From Diplolepis rosae (lineage: Eukaryota; Arthropoda; Insecta; Hymenoptera; Diplolepididae), in NCBI GenBank assembly GCA_030998225.1, contig JAPYXD010000522.1, forward strand, positions 3,782,001 through 3,846,000: DNA of 64,000 nucleotides, in the 5' to 3' direction. Positions 32,884 through 46,700 of this stretch are shown piece by piece. The notes below the pieces were generated by a model that was not told where the DNA came from, did not search any database, and worked only from the letters and a program-made list of their open reading frames with translations. The position numbers and the translations under genes were made by a program. Position 1 is the first letter of the stretch, and every line of letters starts with the position of its first letter.

Positions 32884-35076
32884 TAAAGTAGAAGGCAAAA
32901 CTTTTATCATTTTAAATCAAAACTTTTATGTAAAATCAGATAAAACAAAAAAATAATTTTGCGTATTTTGATCTCCCTAAAAATTTATTTTTAAGAATCA
33001 TTTCCAATTTAAGTTATTAAAAATATTTAGGTTTTTTATTTATTAAAATAAAATAAAATTAATTAATTACGACCAATATTTAAAATTCAGAAACAGATAT
33101 TTAATTCGCAGCAAAGATAACTAATTACTTATTTATTATATATTAATCTCGAGCTTTAGATTTTATAGGTTATGATTTACTCACCTTATAAGTTAAATAC
33201 TCAAGAAATATTAAATATACAAGAGGCTTATTCTTTATTCTCACTTTTACGACATTTTATACTTTCACAAATCAAAACCAATTCAAATCATTATGAAATC
33301 TACATCATATTATTCTATTTTGTTTAATCATTTTTTATAATGTTTAGAATCATATACATGGCATGTGTGTTATTTTCAGTTGATCGTAAAACAGGTAAAA
33401 CCGGTGGAACCAAAAACATAAAAGAATATATTGTACACTTTGCGTGACTGTGTTGTTCTGCGATAATATTCTAAACGTTCTAAAGAGTTTATACCACTTT
33501 TACTACATTTTACAAACATATGCTACGATATGGAATATGTCCGCGAGAACGAGAATGTGACCGAGAATTTCCCTAATGAATGTTTTCAAATTCAGAAATC
33601 TCTGCGTATAATTTTTAACGCAAAAATATTTCTACAGGTTCAAGTCTGAGTTTTATCAATTTTGGATAATTAAAAAAAAAATTTATGATGAACATAACCC
33701 TGTTTTCCAATATTCCACAAAGTGAAGCTACATCTGTTTATGGGGTTTATGGAACTGGAATGTATAGAAAAATTTCCTAGAAATTAAAATGCCTGATTTG
33801 AGAAAGTATTTACATATTCATTTTTTCTACTTGTGTATTATTCTACAATAATTATTACATCATTCAAAACGATTTAACTTTATTTATATATTTAACTTAT
33901 GAAGATTTAAATAGTCTTCAAAATGCTTTCGACTTTTACCAAAAATGTTTTCATTATCATTTTATTATTTTTTATTAGTTTTTTGAATATCACAAATTAA
34001 TATAATTGTATGTGTATCTAGAAATCACGCAGAAAGATATAATTATTATTTTAGAAAACAAAATTTAGTTACGAATTCCGTTTCTCTTTCTCCATGTATC
34101 TTTTATATATTTGTTCGAACCTGTCAATAAGTATTCGTTACAGGTGCTATTTAAACATATGCGTATTTTCTTCTCACCCACGCGGTGAAAGTGCTCTTCC
34201 TACGATCGAGATGTTCCATTTTGCTGGCCTAAATTGTGGTCACGTACCACAAAGAAGATAATTATAAGACGAGTATTTACAAAGTATTGTTTAGTAATAA
34301 ACAAAATTGCCTGCAATCATGTATTCTATAAAAATATAGTAAAGATTACCCCTTTTAAAAAAGTACTTAAAAATTTTAAAGTTTAAATATTTTGAGATTC
34401 TTGCAAAACAATCTTAAAACTGAAATTCAATGTATGAATATCAACATTAAAAGTGAAAATATAAAAATGTATTAAAAGTTACTTGAGTATACTTGAGATT
34501 AAAAAATTATTTTTGTATTTGGTTTATTAATAGAAATTGAAACAAAAGAAGCTCAGATTCAATGTATGTGAACGTGCAATTAAGCAAGGACTTAATTCTA
34601 AATTCCTAAGAAATTTAAGACCAATACTTAAAAATTTTGATTACTAGATATAAAGTGGCCTTGAGATTTTACATCAACTTAAGATTTCCCGAACTTCCAA
34701 GACTTCATTTATGAAAATTGTTAACCATTCTTAAAAGTTCAACTCTTTCTGGAGTTAAAAAAGGATAAATTTGAGATTCTGAGGAAGCATAGAAGCTAAA
34801 ATCATTGTTATTTTAATTAGAGAAAAAAATAGCAATTTAAATCAAGTTTATGGCCATCAGTAGATACGACGCACATGTTTTTTTTTGTAAATACGCGAAC
34901 GGGGGCCCCGTGGCACACATCAATGGCAACGCTTCTATAACGGTACCATTGAGTGACCTACTCTCAGAAGCTATCTCTCTCTTTATATATTTCTCTCTCT
35001 TTTCTTCTCCCTGAGGCTTTGCTACTGGTACTTCGATTGCTCTCTCTTTTCTTCTGATCTCTTTAAGACTTTTTCT
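32884..35076. other. intergenic region between divergent SENP8 and spätzle genes
   Basis: Head-to-head spacer. AT-rich with no ORF that I can support. It presumably holds the SENP8 5' UTR exon and promoter on the left and the spätzle promoter on the right. CT-rich tracts (TCTCTCTTTT) lie at about 34,975-35,110. Confidence 0.5.
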
Positions 35077-35082
35077 CAGTCG
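35077..35082 (+). promoter_or_regulatory. candidate initiator (TCAGTC) of the spätzle gene
   Basis: The arthropod initiator consensus TCAGTY lies about 318 bp upstream of the start codon, following CT-rich sequence. Motif match only; a six-base motif occurs often by chance. Confidence 0.25.
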
Positions 35083-35394
35083 GTCTCCTTCTCTTTTTGC
35101 CGATCACTTGATTCGAGCAAACGTTTGATCAGACTATTTGAGAGACTCGTTGATCAGGGTAGACTTTTTCCTCTGACGGCTATGAACCTGACGATTATAG
35201 ACAGTAATGAAAGCGCCTTGGCTGACAAAAGTGCTGTCATGTAGCTACAGCCATCGTGAACGCTGCACCCTCGTAAAGAAGTTTTCGATAGCGGTCAAAA
35301 CAGAACCAGTGAAGACAGTGACAACCACAGACCACCAGTTCGCCAGTTCAAACGGATTACTAGATCGGTTGGTTGGCTAAGATCGCTGGAAGAT

Positions 35395-38300
35395 ATGAGA
35401 GTTCTCGTACTCTTGACTCTTTTGGTGAGTCGGTATAAAGATGATGACTGTCAAGTGAATCCTCTTCTCGTGTTGTCAGAGCCTTGTGAAGTGCTGATAT
35501 GTGCTTAGAAAAAGAAAATCCATTAGAAAAAATGTTAAAAGTGATCAAAATTGAATAGGACCATTTTAAGTATAAAGGTTTTATAATTCGATGTTTTTAG
35601 ACTAAAATAGACTTTAATTGAACTGACCAAATTCACTTTGATTCTTAAAAAATTAATTGAATATTAAAAAGTAATTGACACCAGAGTCATAATAAAATTA
35701 ATATTAATCAAATTATTATTCGCCTTTGAGAGGAATAATTTTTAATTAATACGTGGCAAATTGAACGACAATCTATTTAAAAATCAACTTCATCGACAAG
35801 ATCGAAGAAACGAGTGTAACGGTATCACGATAAACTTGTAGTATGCAGAAGTGCACGTTTCGTTCCCTACGAAAATCAAGTTCTTATACATAGTGTATTC
35901 ACAAGTGCTTGGAACTATCCTTGATAATATGTAATCAAAATATTCAGTTAGTGATCATTTTTTCGTTAGAAAAAAATTTGCAAAAAAGTATTCACTCAAC
36001 ATCAATATCAATTATTATATATTTTTCAAACTTTTTTGAGATTTGTATCATCAATTCACTCTTCGAGTTTCACAAATGTGAGTTTAACTGAATTCGAAAA
36101 AGATCATATTTTCTGAGACTATCATCAAAATTATTTATAATCATAAAAAAACTAATATTGTAAATCAAGAATTAATATAATTTTAAAGAATATTTAAGAA
36201 ATGACGATACTTTAAATTTATTTTTATTCAAGTTAAGAGTAAAGGACAAAAACTATAATGAAAAAAGGAAAGGCGAACAAGAAAATAAGAATGTTAAAAG
36301 CGTGTTTAATTGCAGGTAGTCAGACTGCATTTCGCGAGATGTCAAGGGGTCGGAGGAGCAGGTCCGAGCACTTTTGGTTACGATGCATCATCGGCCTGCA
36401 GTAAACCTTACTCTCGGAATGCTCGAGCTAGATTTGAAAATCTTCCCTGCGACTTTCGCCAGCAAAACTGGTGCTCAGTCGCTGGAAATGCCTACCCATG
36501 GTAAGTGAATCATCATATAACACAGGCCTGCATTTTTCAACTTTCTTCCTGTGGCCTAGGAAAGAAAAGTAGTTTCTCAATCTTTTGCATGCTGACTCCG
36601 AATCTCCAAACGAAACTTTCCTATTGCGTAAGGTTTTTGAAAGAAAACTGGTTTGAAGCCCCCTAAAAACGCGATTCTAGCAATTTTTTTAAATTCGTAC
36701 CGGATAATTTATAATTATTTAATTTGTTATTTGCTTTCAACTAATTCTAGGCATGCAGTGCGTAGATTTGTACGTGAAAATCAAGGATTAATGAGACGAA
36801 TGTATGGAGATGAAAGGCATATCAATATTTTAAAATCTGAGCTCGAGAAGAACGACGTTGAGCTCGAATTCGAAGACGGCTATCAACGATACCCAGAGGA
36901 ATCCAGGTCAGTTATCTGATAAAGATTAAACAGCATTTCAGAGTGAAGCATCTTAGATTCAATCTCTTAGAAGTATTTCAAATTGTTGCTTGTCAATTAA
37001 ATTATTTAAATCACTATTTTATAGAAAAAAAAGTTGAAATCCCCTTTCTAGACACTTTTAAAAGATTGAAAATATAACATTATAGACGATTCGACTACGA
37101 TGATTTGGAGTACGACGACCGCCGATATTCGAGTATTCCTGGCAAAGAGCCGAAAGGAAGAGGATTTACGAGCAGAGCCCTGAACAATGAAAACTCGAAA
37201 CACAACAGTAAGTTTGACAAATTAGGGGAAAAGCCTCATTTTTATCCATCAGAAAATCCAACCAGTGCAACTTTTGAAACAATTACTACAACAGAAAAAT
37301 CTACAACTGTAACTGATAAAATATCAGTAACAACGACAACAACTCCAAATACAAATTCTACGGTTACTACAACTCCTAATTCAACAGATTTGACTTCTAG
37401 TAATAATTCACGAGACAAAAGTGAAAATGATACTCTTTCTACAACACCTGTTGTTACTTTGTCAGAAACTATTAAAATTCAAAATCTCAGTATCAACGAG
37501 ATTCCAGGTCAGATTGATAGGTTCGATCCAAATGTTGATGATTTGACTGAATTTCCAATTTTGGATTTTGATGAAGCTAAAATTCCTGAAGATGAAATGA
37601 CAACCACTAAATTTCCAGATTTAGAAAGTATTGATAGAATTGACGATATTTTGGATGAAGTTGATGAAGAGGAAACTGAAGAGGAAACTGAAGATGAAAT
37701 TGAAGCTGAGAGTGAACAGCAGCAATTTAGACCTCGTCCTGAGTACAGACCACCTGAGACAATGAATAATGGATCAAATATGGAGGGCCAATTATTTCAG
37801 GATGTTGCTGCAAAAGAAAAACAGAAACAGCCTCTTCACAAGGGCCAAGGAATGTAAGTTTAATTTATTTTTTGCTATCAGTTGCATTCACAAAACGGCA
37901 ACAAACTGGGAAAATATATAAAAAGATTGAATAATATCTCAAGTTCATTTTTTAAATCTAAATTCAAAAGTAGTATTTTTCAAATAAAGTTTCTTATGAA
38001 AATAATAAAGAAAAATAAAACTTACGTTCCATCTATCTTGGCATTTTGATGAATCTTTAAAAATTAAAGATGATCTCTAATATCTGATATTTTTATTTGC
38101 AGAAACGCCTGTCCAGTGAAAGAGGAAGTAGTTGCACCTTTCTGGGCAAATAATACTCGAGGTGAAGTTCTTGCTCTCCTGAACCTTTATCCTTTCGAGC
38201 AGTATGTCCACTGGGAAAAGTGCACGTGAGTTATACCTTCAATGATATTTACCTGAAACAAATTATTTTATAAAACTCAGCTGAATGAATTGGAAATAAT

Positions 38301-38583
38301 CAATAAATTTGTGATGCTAAATAAAAATATTTACAGACACGAGGACAAGCAAATGTATTGCAGAGATGGTTGCAAATGCGAACAACAATACAGATTACAT
38401 CGGTTATTGGCTTATGACCCAAACAATGAATGCCGAGGAATTTTCAGTGATTGGTTTAAATTTCCAAGTTGCTGTCTTTGTCGCTGTTACAATCTCCCAG
38501 TTGAATTTCGAGTTACTTCTCGATCTCCTCGAATGCACAAGCAAAAAGTCAAACTACGAGTTTCACAAAACCATCACGGTTGA
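35395..38583 (+). CDS. spätzle-family Toll ligand (spz3/spz4 type)
   Basis: Six coding exons: 35395-35424, 36316-36500, 36751-36906, 37086-37853, 38103-38225, 38337-38583, giving 502 aa. Every junction is GT/AG and the frame is continuous. Exon 1 codes only [10 protein letters not shown]; joined to exon 2 (VVRLHFARC...) it makes a clear signal peptide, which supports this start. Residues about 50-123 hold [20 protein letters not shown] and [19 protein letters not shown]. About 150-360 is a Thr/Ser-rich then acidic linker. About 381-470 is the C-terminal cystine knot with ten Cys, from [16 protein letters not shown] to [10 protein letters not shown]. Secreted ligands of this family are cleaved to release the knot, which binds Toll receptors in immunity or as neurotrophins. 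I see no obvious furin RxxR just before the knot. Family certain; paralogue number uncertain. Confidence 0.92.
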
Positions 38584-38629
38584 CTCCACACTTCAGTCAA
38601 AGTAGAAACCGCCTACGCAATTTTATTGC

Positions 38630-38635
38630 AATAAA
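38630..38635 (+). terminator. AATAAA polyadenylation signal of the spätzle gene
   Basis: First AATAAA, 47 nt after the TGA stop. A second lies at 38,814-38,819. Confidence 0.55.
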
Positions 38636-38839
38636 CTAAAAATTAAATTGCCGATATCGTTTCTGCTTCAGCTGAAACAAAAGAATTTCGTTTTAGTTCT
38701 GTAAGTAAATAATATTACGTATGGATCTACGGAAAAATGAGTTGTTGCGAAAGTTTATTTAATTATAATTTATATTGAGTCATTGAGATATCAAATATTC
38801 GATATTTGAATACAATAAAAATTATTATTTTTAATATTA

Positions 38840-41800
38840 TTACACTTATGTTCATTAAAACTTTCAACTCATTTTTATCGTGCTAAAGACTTTAAAGAGC
38901 TCTCAAACAAGCTCAAGAATTATAATCCGAAATGCAAGGCTCGTGACTGAAATGATTAAGCCATTTCTTGTTATTCTTCATTACTGTTTACTTTATTATT
39001 TTGTTTGTTAATTAATTGTGGCAGCAATAATATTAAGTTAACAAATTATACTTTATTTGAAAAAGAGAGATTATGAAAGTAATTTTATTCTTTTGTAATT
39101 TTATTATTCAAGTTTAAAGCCTCACATTTTATTATAAAATTAGCTCGCAGATCTTAAACCTATTTTAAATTGTAATTAAAACTAACCATAACGTCTACAA
39201 AATTGTACAATGGGCTCATTACGATTGAGAATTTATTTTCAGTTTCTTTTACAATATGAGAACGTATCTTTTACAAGAGGTTATAAACAATAACGAAGGT
39301 TAACGTTAATACTTTTTTCCGGGCGTCCGCTCAAAGGTGGAGCAGCTCAGCAATAATACTTATGCGCCTACCGTACACTTTTATCAATGTCACATATGCA
39401 TATATATTTTATTATATTACAAACGTCGTGTTATCATATTATCTTATAGAATATGTATGTACATATAAAGTAATATGTATATACATACATATCTATATAC
39501 GTATGTATGTATAAAGAAATCGTGTATAAAAAGAAGTTTTTCCATAAATACGGGCTAAAACATTTGGTATCAAAACCATTGCAGGAAAAACCTTCAAGAA
39601 TTTTCACCTCAACTTTTCTCACATTAATTTCGTAATGTTATTTACTTTTTCTTTACTCTTCGAGACTTTTATGATATAACAGTGTAGTAAGAATAATTTT
39701 TCAGTAAAAAGTCGTGTCCCGATAGAAAAGTGGACTTTCTAGTCTACTTTTGCCTTTTTGACCAATTTTTGTTTTACAAACGCGATAATTCATTTAAATA
39801 TTTTTCAGTCTCTCTATCCCGATTCTAATTTGCAAACATACAACATAAACGTTCCTGAAAAAAAAACTTACAATCAATTGGAAAATACAATTTTCCTAGA
39901 AAAAAGAAAAATCTTCTACGACTTGTTTTATAAAAATATCTATTTCTAGGAAAAAAATAGTCCTATATAAAATAATAATTCCATAGACTATTGGATTTCT
40001 AATTGACTGAATAAGTACTAAAATGTGTCAAGCGCATCATTTTTAGAATACTATGCTGATTACTAAGTTGATTAAGACAATTTTTGAAAATTTATTTCGC
40101 CATTTACTATTCAACTTTTTGAGGTACAAGCAGCGAGAACTCGGCCGGAAGAGATAAAAGTAAACCAAAAATACCAGGATCGAACTTTTTCAAAATTTAG
40201 AGTCCCAGATTGTGTTGAATAGACCGAGAGATTAATCACATATTCAAAAAATTATTTCTTTTTTAATGCTGAAATCGTCTAGAGAATATTAATTTTATAG
40301 GAAGTTTACATACTTTATTGAAATTAATTACTCCAAAATAATTTGAATTCATTAAACTTTCAGTGAAAATCTGAGCACATTCCGTTAGTTTACTCACGAG
40401 GAACTGGTCCATCCTATGGATCATTCTATTTGAATAATTCGTGTTAGGAATTTTTTTACTCTGAAAGCAATTCTTTGAGATCTATATAGATTTCAAAAGA
40501 AACCTGATGAGACTAACGGTTAGACGTCAAGACTGTAATTCACATCCTTAATACATGATATTATAATCGATAATGTGCAGTGACTCATCATTATATATAT
40601 ATAAAATATTCATCTACATAAGAAAATTTCATAATCTTTTAAAATTTCTAATATTCCGTATCACATTCTCTTTTTAATCTTCGGAATTTTAATGAATTAA
40701 AATATCGAATTCTTTAATTATTGTTTGGAAGAGTCAATTCAAAATTGATATAAAAAATGAAAATTCGACGAAAATAAAATAAAAAAATATTTTCTACGGG
40801 ACAAAAATATGTTATCACAACCACTTGGAAGGCTGGAAATTCGACGAAAGTTTCCTTCATTAACTTCGAATAGAAATCCTAATTCGACAACTTAGAACTA
40901 TTCCTTTTTACATCGACTCACGCCTATTCTTACAAATTCGCTTTGGAAAAATTCTCTAGATAACGATGCATGACTCTGACGCGAAAACAAAAATGATAAC
41001 AAGTTGAGCATTTTTTGGAAAATCATACTGAAAATTTTTAAAACGAATTCTCCAGATTAAAGGCTTTTTTTAATTCGGATGATGTATTGTACTTTTCACC
41101 TGCAAAAGCAATGATATAGTGGTTTACTGTGTGTTTCAAGTTTTATAAATTGAATTGGAAATTGATTTTTATTCCACTCAAAAACTTTATGTATTAAGAT
41201 TTTAACTGTTTAGATTTGGGAATATAAAAGAAATAATATATATGAATAAATATTTAATGATTCTTTCAAAAATATTTGAGAGTAGTAAGAACTAATTTGA
41301 AATTCAGAACAGCAATACATAAAAAAAATCCAATTTCCAGAACAATTTTAAATGTTGTTAAGGTATTTTTGTATAACCTACACCCAAATTTTAAGTGATT
41401 ATTGCAGCTTATCTACATAGAGAAACAGATAAAACTGACCACCGAGAAAAATCCGAAGAAACCCGAATACACCCAAATACAGAAGAATGAGAAGAAGAAT
41501 AATAAGAGCATAAATCCCTGTATAATGTGAGAAGAAATACGAGAGAAAAATATGTAGATTGTAGAAGAATACTATTCGAAGACTAGTCGTGATTACCGTC
41601 ATAACGATCTAAGCTAGACTCTAAAATAAAAATCAGAATCTTAAACACAGATCGAAAGAACGTAATCCCCGTTTTTGCTTCTTAGCTACGCAATATATCA
41701 CCATTAACGCTTTAATGATTATCTTTACAATAGTTGTTTTTATCAATCGAGATGAATGCACTTGACTTTAAGTTTTATGCTTAGTCGTATGTAAAATCGA

Positions 41801-43783
41801 CGAAAACTAGTCGCAACAACGATTAACTTTACCTTTTTAGAAAGCTGATCAAATAATTCTTAATGCTAAATATCAAACGTGATTTTTAAATATATATTTA
41901 CACAAGGCGTGTCAAATTATTTCCAAAAAAAAATTGTAAAAATTGTATTCAAATTTGAATAAAAATTTTCTAAATTCAATAAATAAAAAATTGGATTCTT
42001 TTTCAACTCGCCTCGTTCACATTTATATATGTGTATATAATTATCAATAAATATATATGTGTATATTTACACACACTATGTATTTATAATGTGTCCGTAT
42101 ACTGAAATAAGTGATTAAGGTCCGATTTGAAAGATGATATGTCATATAGCAACATTTACGTATCACAGTATTGTGATTGGAAATTGTCATCACGATTCTA
42201 ATTAAATACATTTTTATGAAAATATTAAAGTTCTCTGGTAATTTCTAGGTATCTAGAATTGATTGAAAAAATAAAATTGGTTAAAACTTGATTCAAATAT
42301 AAAATACGATAACAATGATTAATAAGCAACCGAAAATATTTCAAATGCTTGATAATTCCAGGATTTCTGGTTCAATAAACACTGTAAAATTATCCATCTG
42401 TGTGAGCGAACTTCGGTAAGTCTCGAGCCAGCGACGAGATTCAGAGCAAATTTCTAACGTGAAAAGCTTTTCAATAATTTCTAATCATCTCGCCTAACTG
42501 CCAATGAAAGTTAAGTTTAATCGTAATTCTTATGAATATTCCGTTAGTTATATCAATATTCTTTTACTTTTTGGTCTCGGTGTGTAACTTACGCCTAAAT
42601 ATTTTCTCGATAGAAAACTAAATTTTACAGTGAAAAAATTCACAATCTCAACGAATTCTCTAGACAGAGGGCGATACCGAGTTGCCTCGATCACAGGATG
42701 GCTTTGAGATCACGATAAAAACTAATAAATAAAAAATAGTACGGCAAGAAGGCCGTTTTCGTATATAATAATGATTAGTATGCTACCTCGACAAGTTTCG
42801 TTCGGTTAAATTAAAATAAATGTACAATTGATAATTAAAATTGATAAATAAAATTCGAAATGTTTCGTCGACTGGGCAGAACTCTGGAGCGATCAGTGAT
42901 CGAGGAAACTTTAAAAATTGAAGAATCCTATTTGATAACAGTCACAACAACTACCGTCGGAAACGGTAATAAACAATTCTTATCTTTTATACAAATGTAC
43001 GTTCTTCTTGCACCACGAGGAGTGCTCTAAGCTTGTTGAAAACTCTGTATATAAATATGCGATCCAGAGTACGAGCCCTAGACCGAGAACATATAATACA
43101 TACACGTATTTACAGGAACCGAGTGTCCTAAATCAATTCCATATTTCCGTCGCTATACGCCTAAAGTGCTTGCCAATTCCTTGATTCTACGATTTTATCG
43201 CTAAAAGTTTCAGACTTTTTGAAGACTGTATCTTGTTATATCTTATTTTAACTGCAATAACAATGAGTCGCGATAATATGAGTCAACTGATCGATACAGA
43301 CATTCACTTATGGTCTCAATTAATGTCACAGACTGTGCTTTCGTTAAACAATTACATTTTTTTTGTCTTCCCCTCACAACTTAAGAAGATGGCAATATTT
43401 CAGTAGAAAACAAATCATTAAACTTTGCCAGGTAAAACGAGCAGTTAAATGACGAATAACTAGCATAGGTGAGGATACTACCACCACGATTAGAAGCAAA
43501 GAATACAATACTGTGGATGGGGAGATGAATAACGAAATGCAAAAGAAGAACGGAAAATTTGATATCACAACCAACGAGAATTGAAAGGAAGGAGAGTCGA
43601 TTGGACTTTTTTTCTTGGACGAAGCAGAAAAATAGACGACTCGACTTGCCCTTGCTCTGAATACTTGCGGTTCAAGACCATAAATAAAAAATTTCAACGA
43701 TTTTAACGTATTTACGACGAAAGGGTCCCCTGATGGAATTAGATTGATTTCCACTGCGGTTTGTGAGGACCCCCCCTTAAGTG
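38840..43783. other. convergent intergenic region / dlg5 3' UTR
   Basis: About 5 kb without a supportable gene between the 3' ends of the spätzle gene and dlg5. It includes a TATG/TACATA microsatellite at about 39,450-39,520, TATATGTG simple repeats near 42,020-42,080 and ordinary AT-rich sequence. The right part is presumably 3' UTR of dlg5. A minus-strand frame at 43,374-43,808 overlaps the dlg5 stop in another frame and shows no domain. Confidence 0.5.
39450..39515 (+). repeat. TATG/TACATA microsatellite
   Basis: Runs of ATGTATGTACATAT and TATACATACATATCT-type alternating purine-pyrimidine repeats. Confidence 0.7.
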
Positions 43784-46700
43784 TCAGGGGGGCCCTCGAG
43801 GTACCCACAGCGCCTTGCTCTGCTCGTCATCAACGGCAGCTTTTACCTGTGTCACGATGTAAGCGACACTAACTCCTGCTGGGATGATAGCTATAACAAA
43901 AAGTTAAAAATTATTACATGTTTTTTCTGTAATTAGGCGCCAAATAGTAAATAAAAATAAGACTTACAAGAGATAAAATGCCGGTATTCAGCCTCTGATT
44001 TAAGAGCTTGCTCGTACATTTCTTTGGCGGCCTTAGCGCTGACCTTTTCACTTGGATATCTCGAATCCTTCACTTCCTTGATTTGCTTTGTGCTCTTGAA
44101 TTTAATAAGTAGAACGATGGGATAAATTTGATGCCTGTGAAGCCGTTCGATCGAGGCAATTGATATGTCCAAAATGCAGTGTGAATTCTGTAAAAATTAA
44201 ATTTTATTATATTTCACAAACTTGTTCCATAAATATAAAATAATAATTGTAATCACAATTTACTTACTTTTTCACAGATCTCTTTCACGGCCTGAACAGT
44301 CGTACATTCAAAGTAACTGCCTTTTTTTCTATAATCAACATACAATGAGTCTCGCAAGCCTTGCTCAAGGGTCGCCTGCGAACAATGCATAGCTTCCGGA
44401 AGACACCTGGTAAACTGTCCAGGAAATTCTTGCAGCAATCTTGCCAGTACACATTCACTAAGTGGCCCTATTATTAGTATCGGTCTCAAAGCCGGATCTG
44501 CAATTATAAAATTTGAATTTAATAATAAATATATAAATACATAAATAATTTCGAATACATACAATCGAGTCTCTCCACTCGTTGATAACTTGCTGGTAGG
44601 TTTTCCTCATTGAGTGTTCCACTATCGCTATACCATCCCATGTTCACGCCTGTGAGTTGCGAAAGTTCCTTGCTGTCTCTGCTAGAAGATCGCTGATGCT
44701 GCTTCTTTCGACGGAAGAAACTACGCCTGGCACTTGTGGTTCCACGTCTGCCAGCGTCAGTTTCTAGATCGCCTAGTGATCTTCTTAAAAGCAGTTCCTC
44801 CTCGACTCTGAAAAAAAAAATTAACAAACATTAATTATTCACATAAATTAACATAAAGTGTCTTATTTAAATAGAAATTACATACAAAATTAACTTACTT
44901 AAATTTACTGGGTATTATCCCACAAGTTTGCCGTCTTCCAGTCTGATCAACAAGCCAAGCTCTCCAGTGACCAGGTGTTCCATTGAACATGGTATTATCT
45001 ACATAAAGAATATCATCTTTATTGAACCTTAGTTGCAGGCTATCCCCAACTTCGCCAACTCGATCAAACATTGCTTTGACATAGAAACTATCTCCAGGTT
45101 TATCCTTTACTTCGTTATACCTATCGGGCATATACTGTGCGATAAGAGTGACCTTATCAGCGGGTCTTGCTAATTCCAAGGCTGCTTGTTCAGCAGTTGC
45201 CTGTCTTAAATCGACTCCATTGTACTCCAGAATTCGATCACCAGTTCGAAGTCCAGCTTCTTCCGCGAGACATCCCGGTTGCACAGAGTGAACAAAGATT
45301 CCAACACCGTTTCCTCCCACTAAAGATATTCCCAGATTTGAACATTTCCTTGTTTCTATGAAGAGATATCTTGGTTCGCTGGGTGGTGGAGTTTTCCCAT
45401 TTTGATCTTCTTGAGTTGGACTTCTGACTGTGGCATTTTGTCTTTGTAAAGTCGTAACGGCTTGATTAATTTGAGCTCGAGTTAAGGTTCCAGTGGCATT
45501 CCGAAGAGAATCCAAGGTCGCGGAATTTCTCATATTCTCAAGGGTCGCCGAGTTTCGAAGTTCAGGTTTCCTGATGTTGATATCCAGGGAAGCGGAGTTT
45601 CGAAGTTCCCTTTCTCTGTCCTGAGGGCTTCGTACTTCAACGGAAGCTGAAGTTCTCACTTCACGTTCTCTTTCCCGGTCTCGATCTCTCTCGTTTCTCA
45701 TAGTGTTTAAGGATGAAGAGCCGTCTCGTTCTGGTTCAGATGTTTCAAGAGGTTCGCTGGTAGTCTTTCTTGGAGCTTCTGGACTGTTGCAAGGTGTTGG
45801 AGATCCACTTCGACTTCCGGCTTCCTCTCCACCAGCTTCTGAAGAACTCGAGGATGCTGAACCGTCTAATTCATTGTATTCTTTGAAGAGGGAGACAAAT
45901 TATTAATCAATAAAAATATCAGACGGTTCTAGTGAGTATTCAATTCTCACCAAAAAGCAAAATATTTTAAGGCCTGACTAAAAATGGTTAAGAATTACCC
46001 CAACAATCCAAAGACCCTAATGTTTGCGACGATTCGCTACCTCAAAACTTGATAATGGGAATAAATAAATGCATTCAACAATTATTTAACACCAAAGATC
46101 ATGATTAGACAAAACATCAAAGTGCAAATTTGAAGAGAACAAATGTCAAAAATCCATACTTACTATCAGGGCTATACTGCACCAGCATCGTAATTGAATT
46201 ACCACACTGTCTCAAAACATTTGCCGCAAGTTGATAAGTTGCGCTCCTCATATTAATTCCACAGACCTCCAATAATTGATCCCCAATCTGCAACCCAACC
46301 TGAGACGCCAAACTATGTTCACTAACCGTCGAAACAAAAACTCCACCGCTATCAAGACACTGGATCTGGATTCCTAATGGCTCTACCGACTTATCAATAT
46401 GAACCCTCCTCAGTTCACCAGGTGCTGGTCTCGGTTGTGAGTAACAATAATCCGGCATACTGGACCTTTTATTTCCACTGCTGTTTCCTCCAGTTCCAGG
46501 ACTCAGCACCTCCACGTGAAATGTCGGCATCGGGCTCCCTCTTTCAGACGTTCTTTCTATACTTCCTGTAGAAAGTTTCCCTACACTATTCTTGGGTGTG
46601 ACGCTTGGATTCGACGGTATCCGGAATCTCTGGTTCTCCTTTTTCCTTGGAAACGTGCCTCCTTCATACCCATGTGTATAGGCCGGAACATCGTAAGGTG

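Noticed and set aside
42860..43030. Short plus-strand frame starting MFRRLGRTLERS
   Set aside because: Lies in the presumed dlg5 3' UTR region, ends quickly and matches no family I know.
43374..43808. 144-codon minus frame at the 3' end of dlg5
   Set aside because: Overlaps the true dlg5 stop in another frame and shows no domain; the conserved dlg5 ending uses the other frame.
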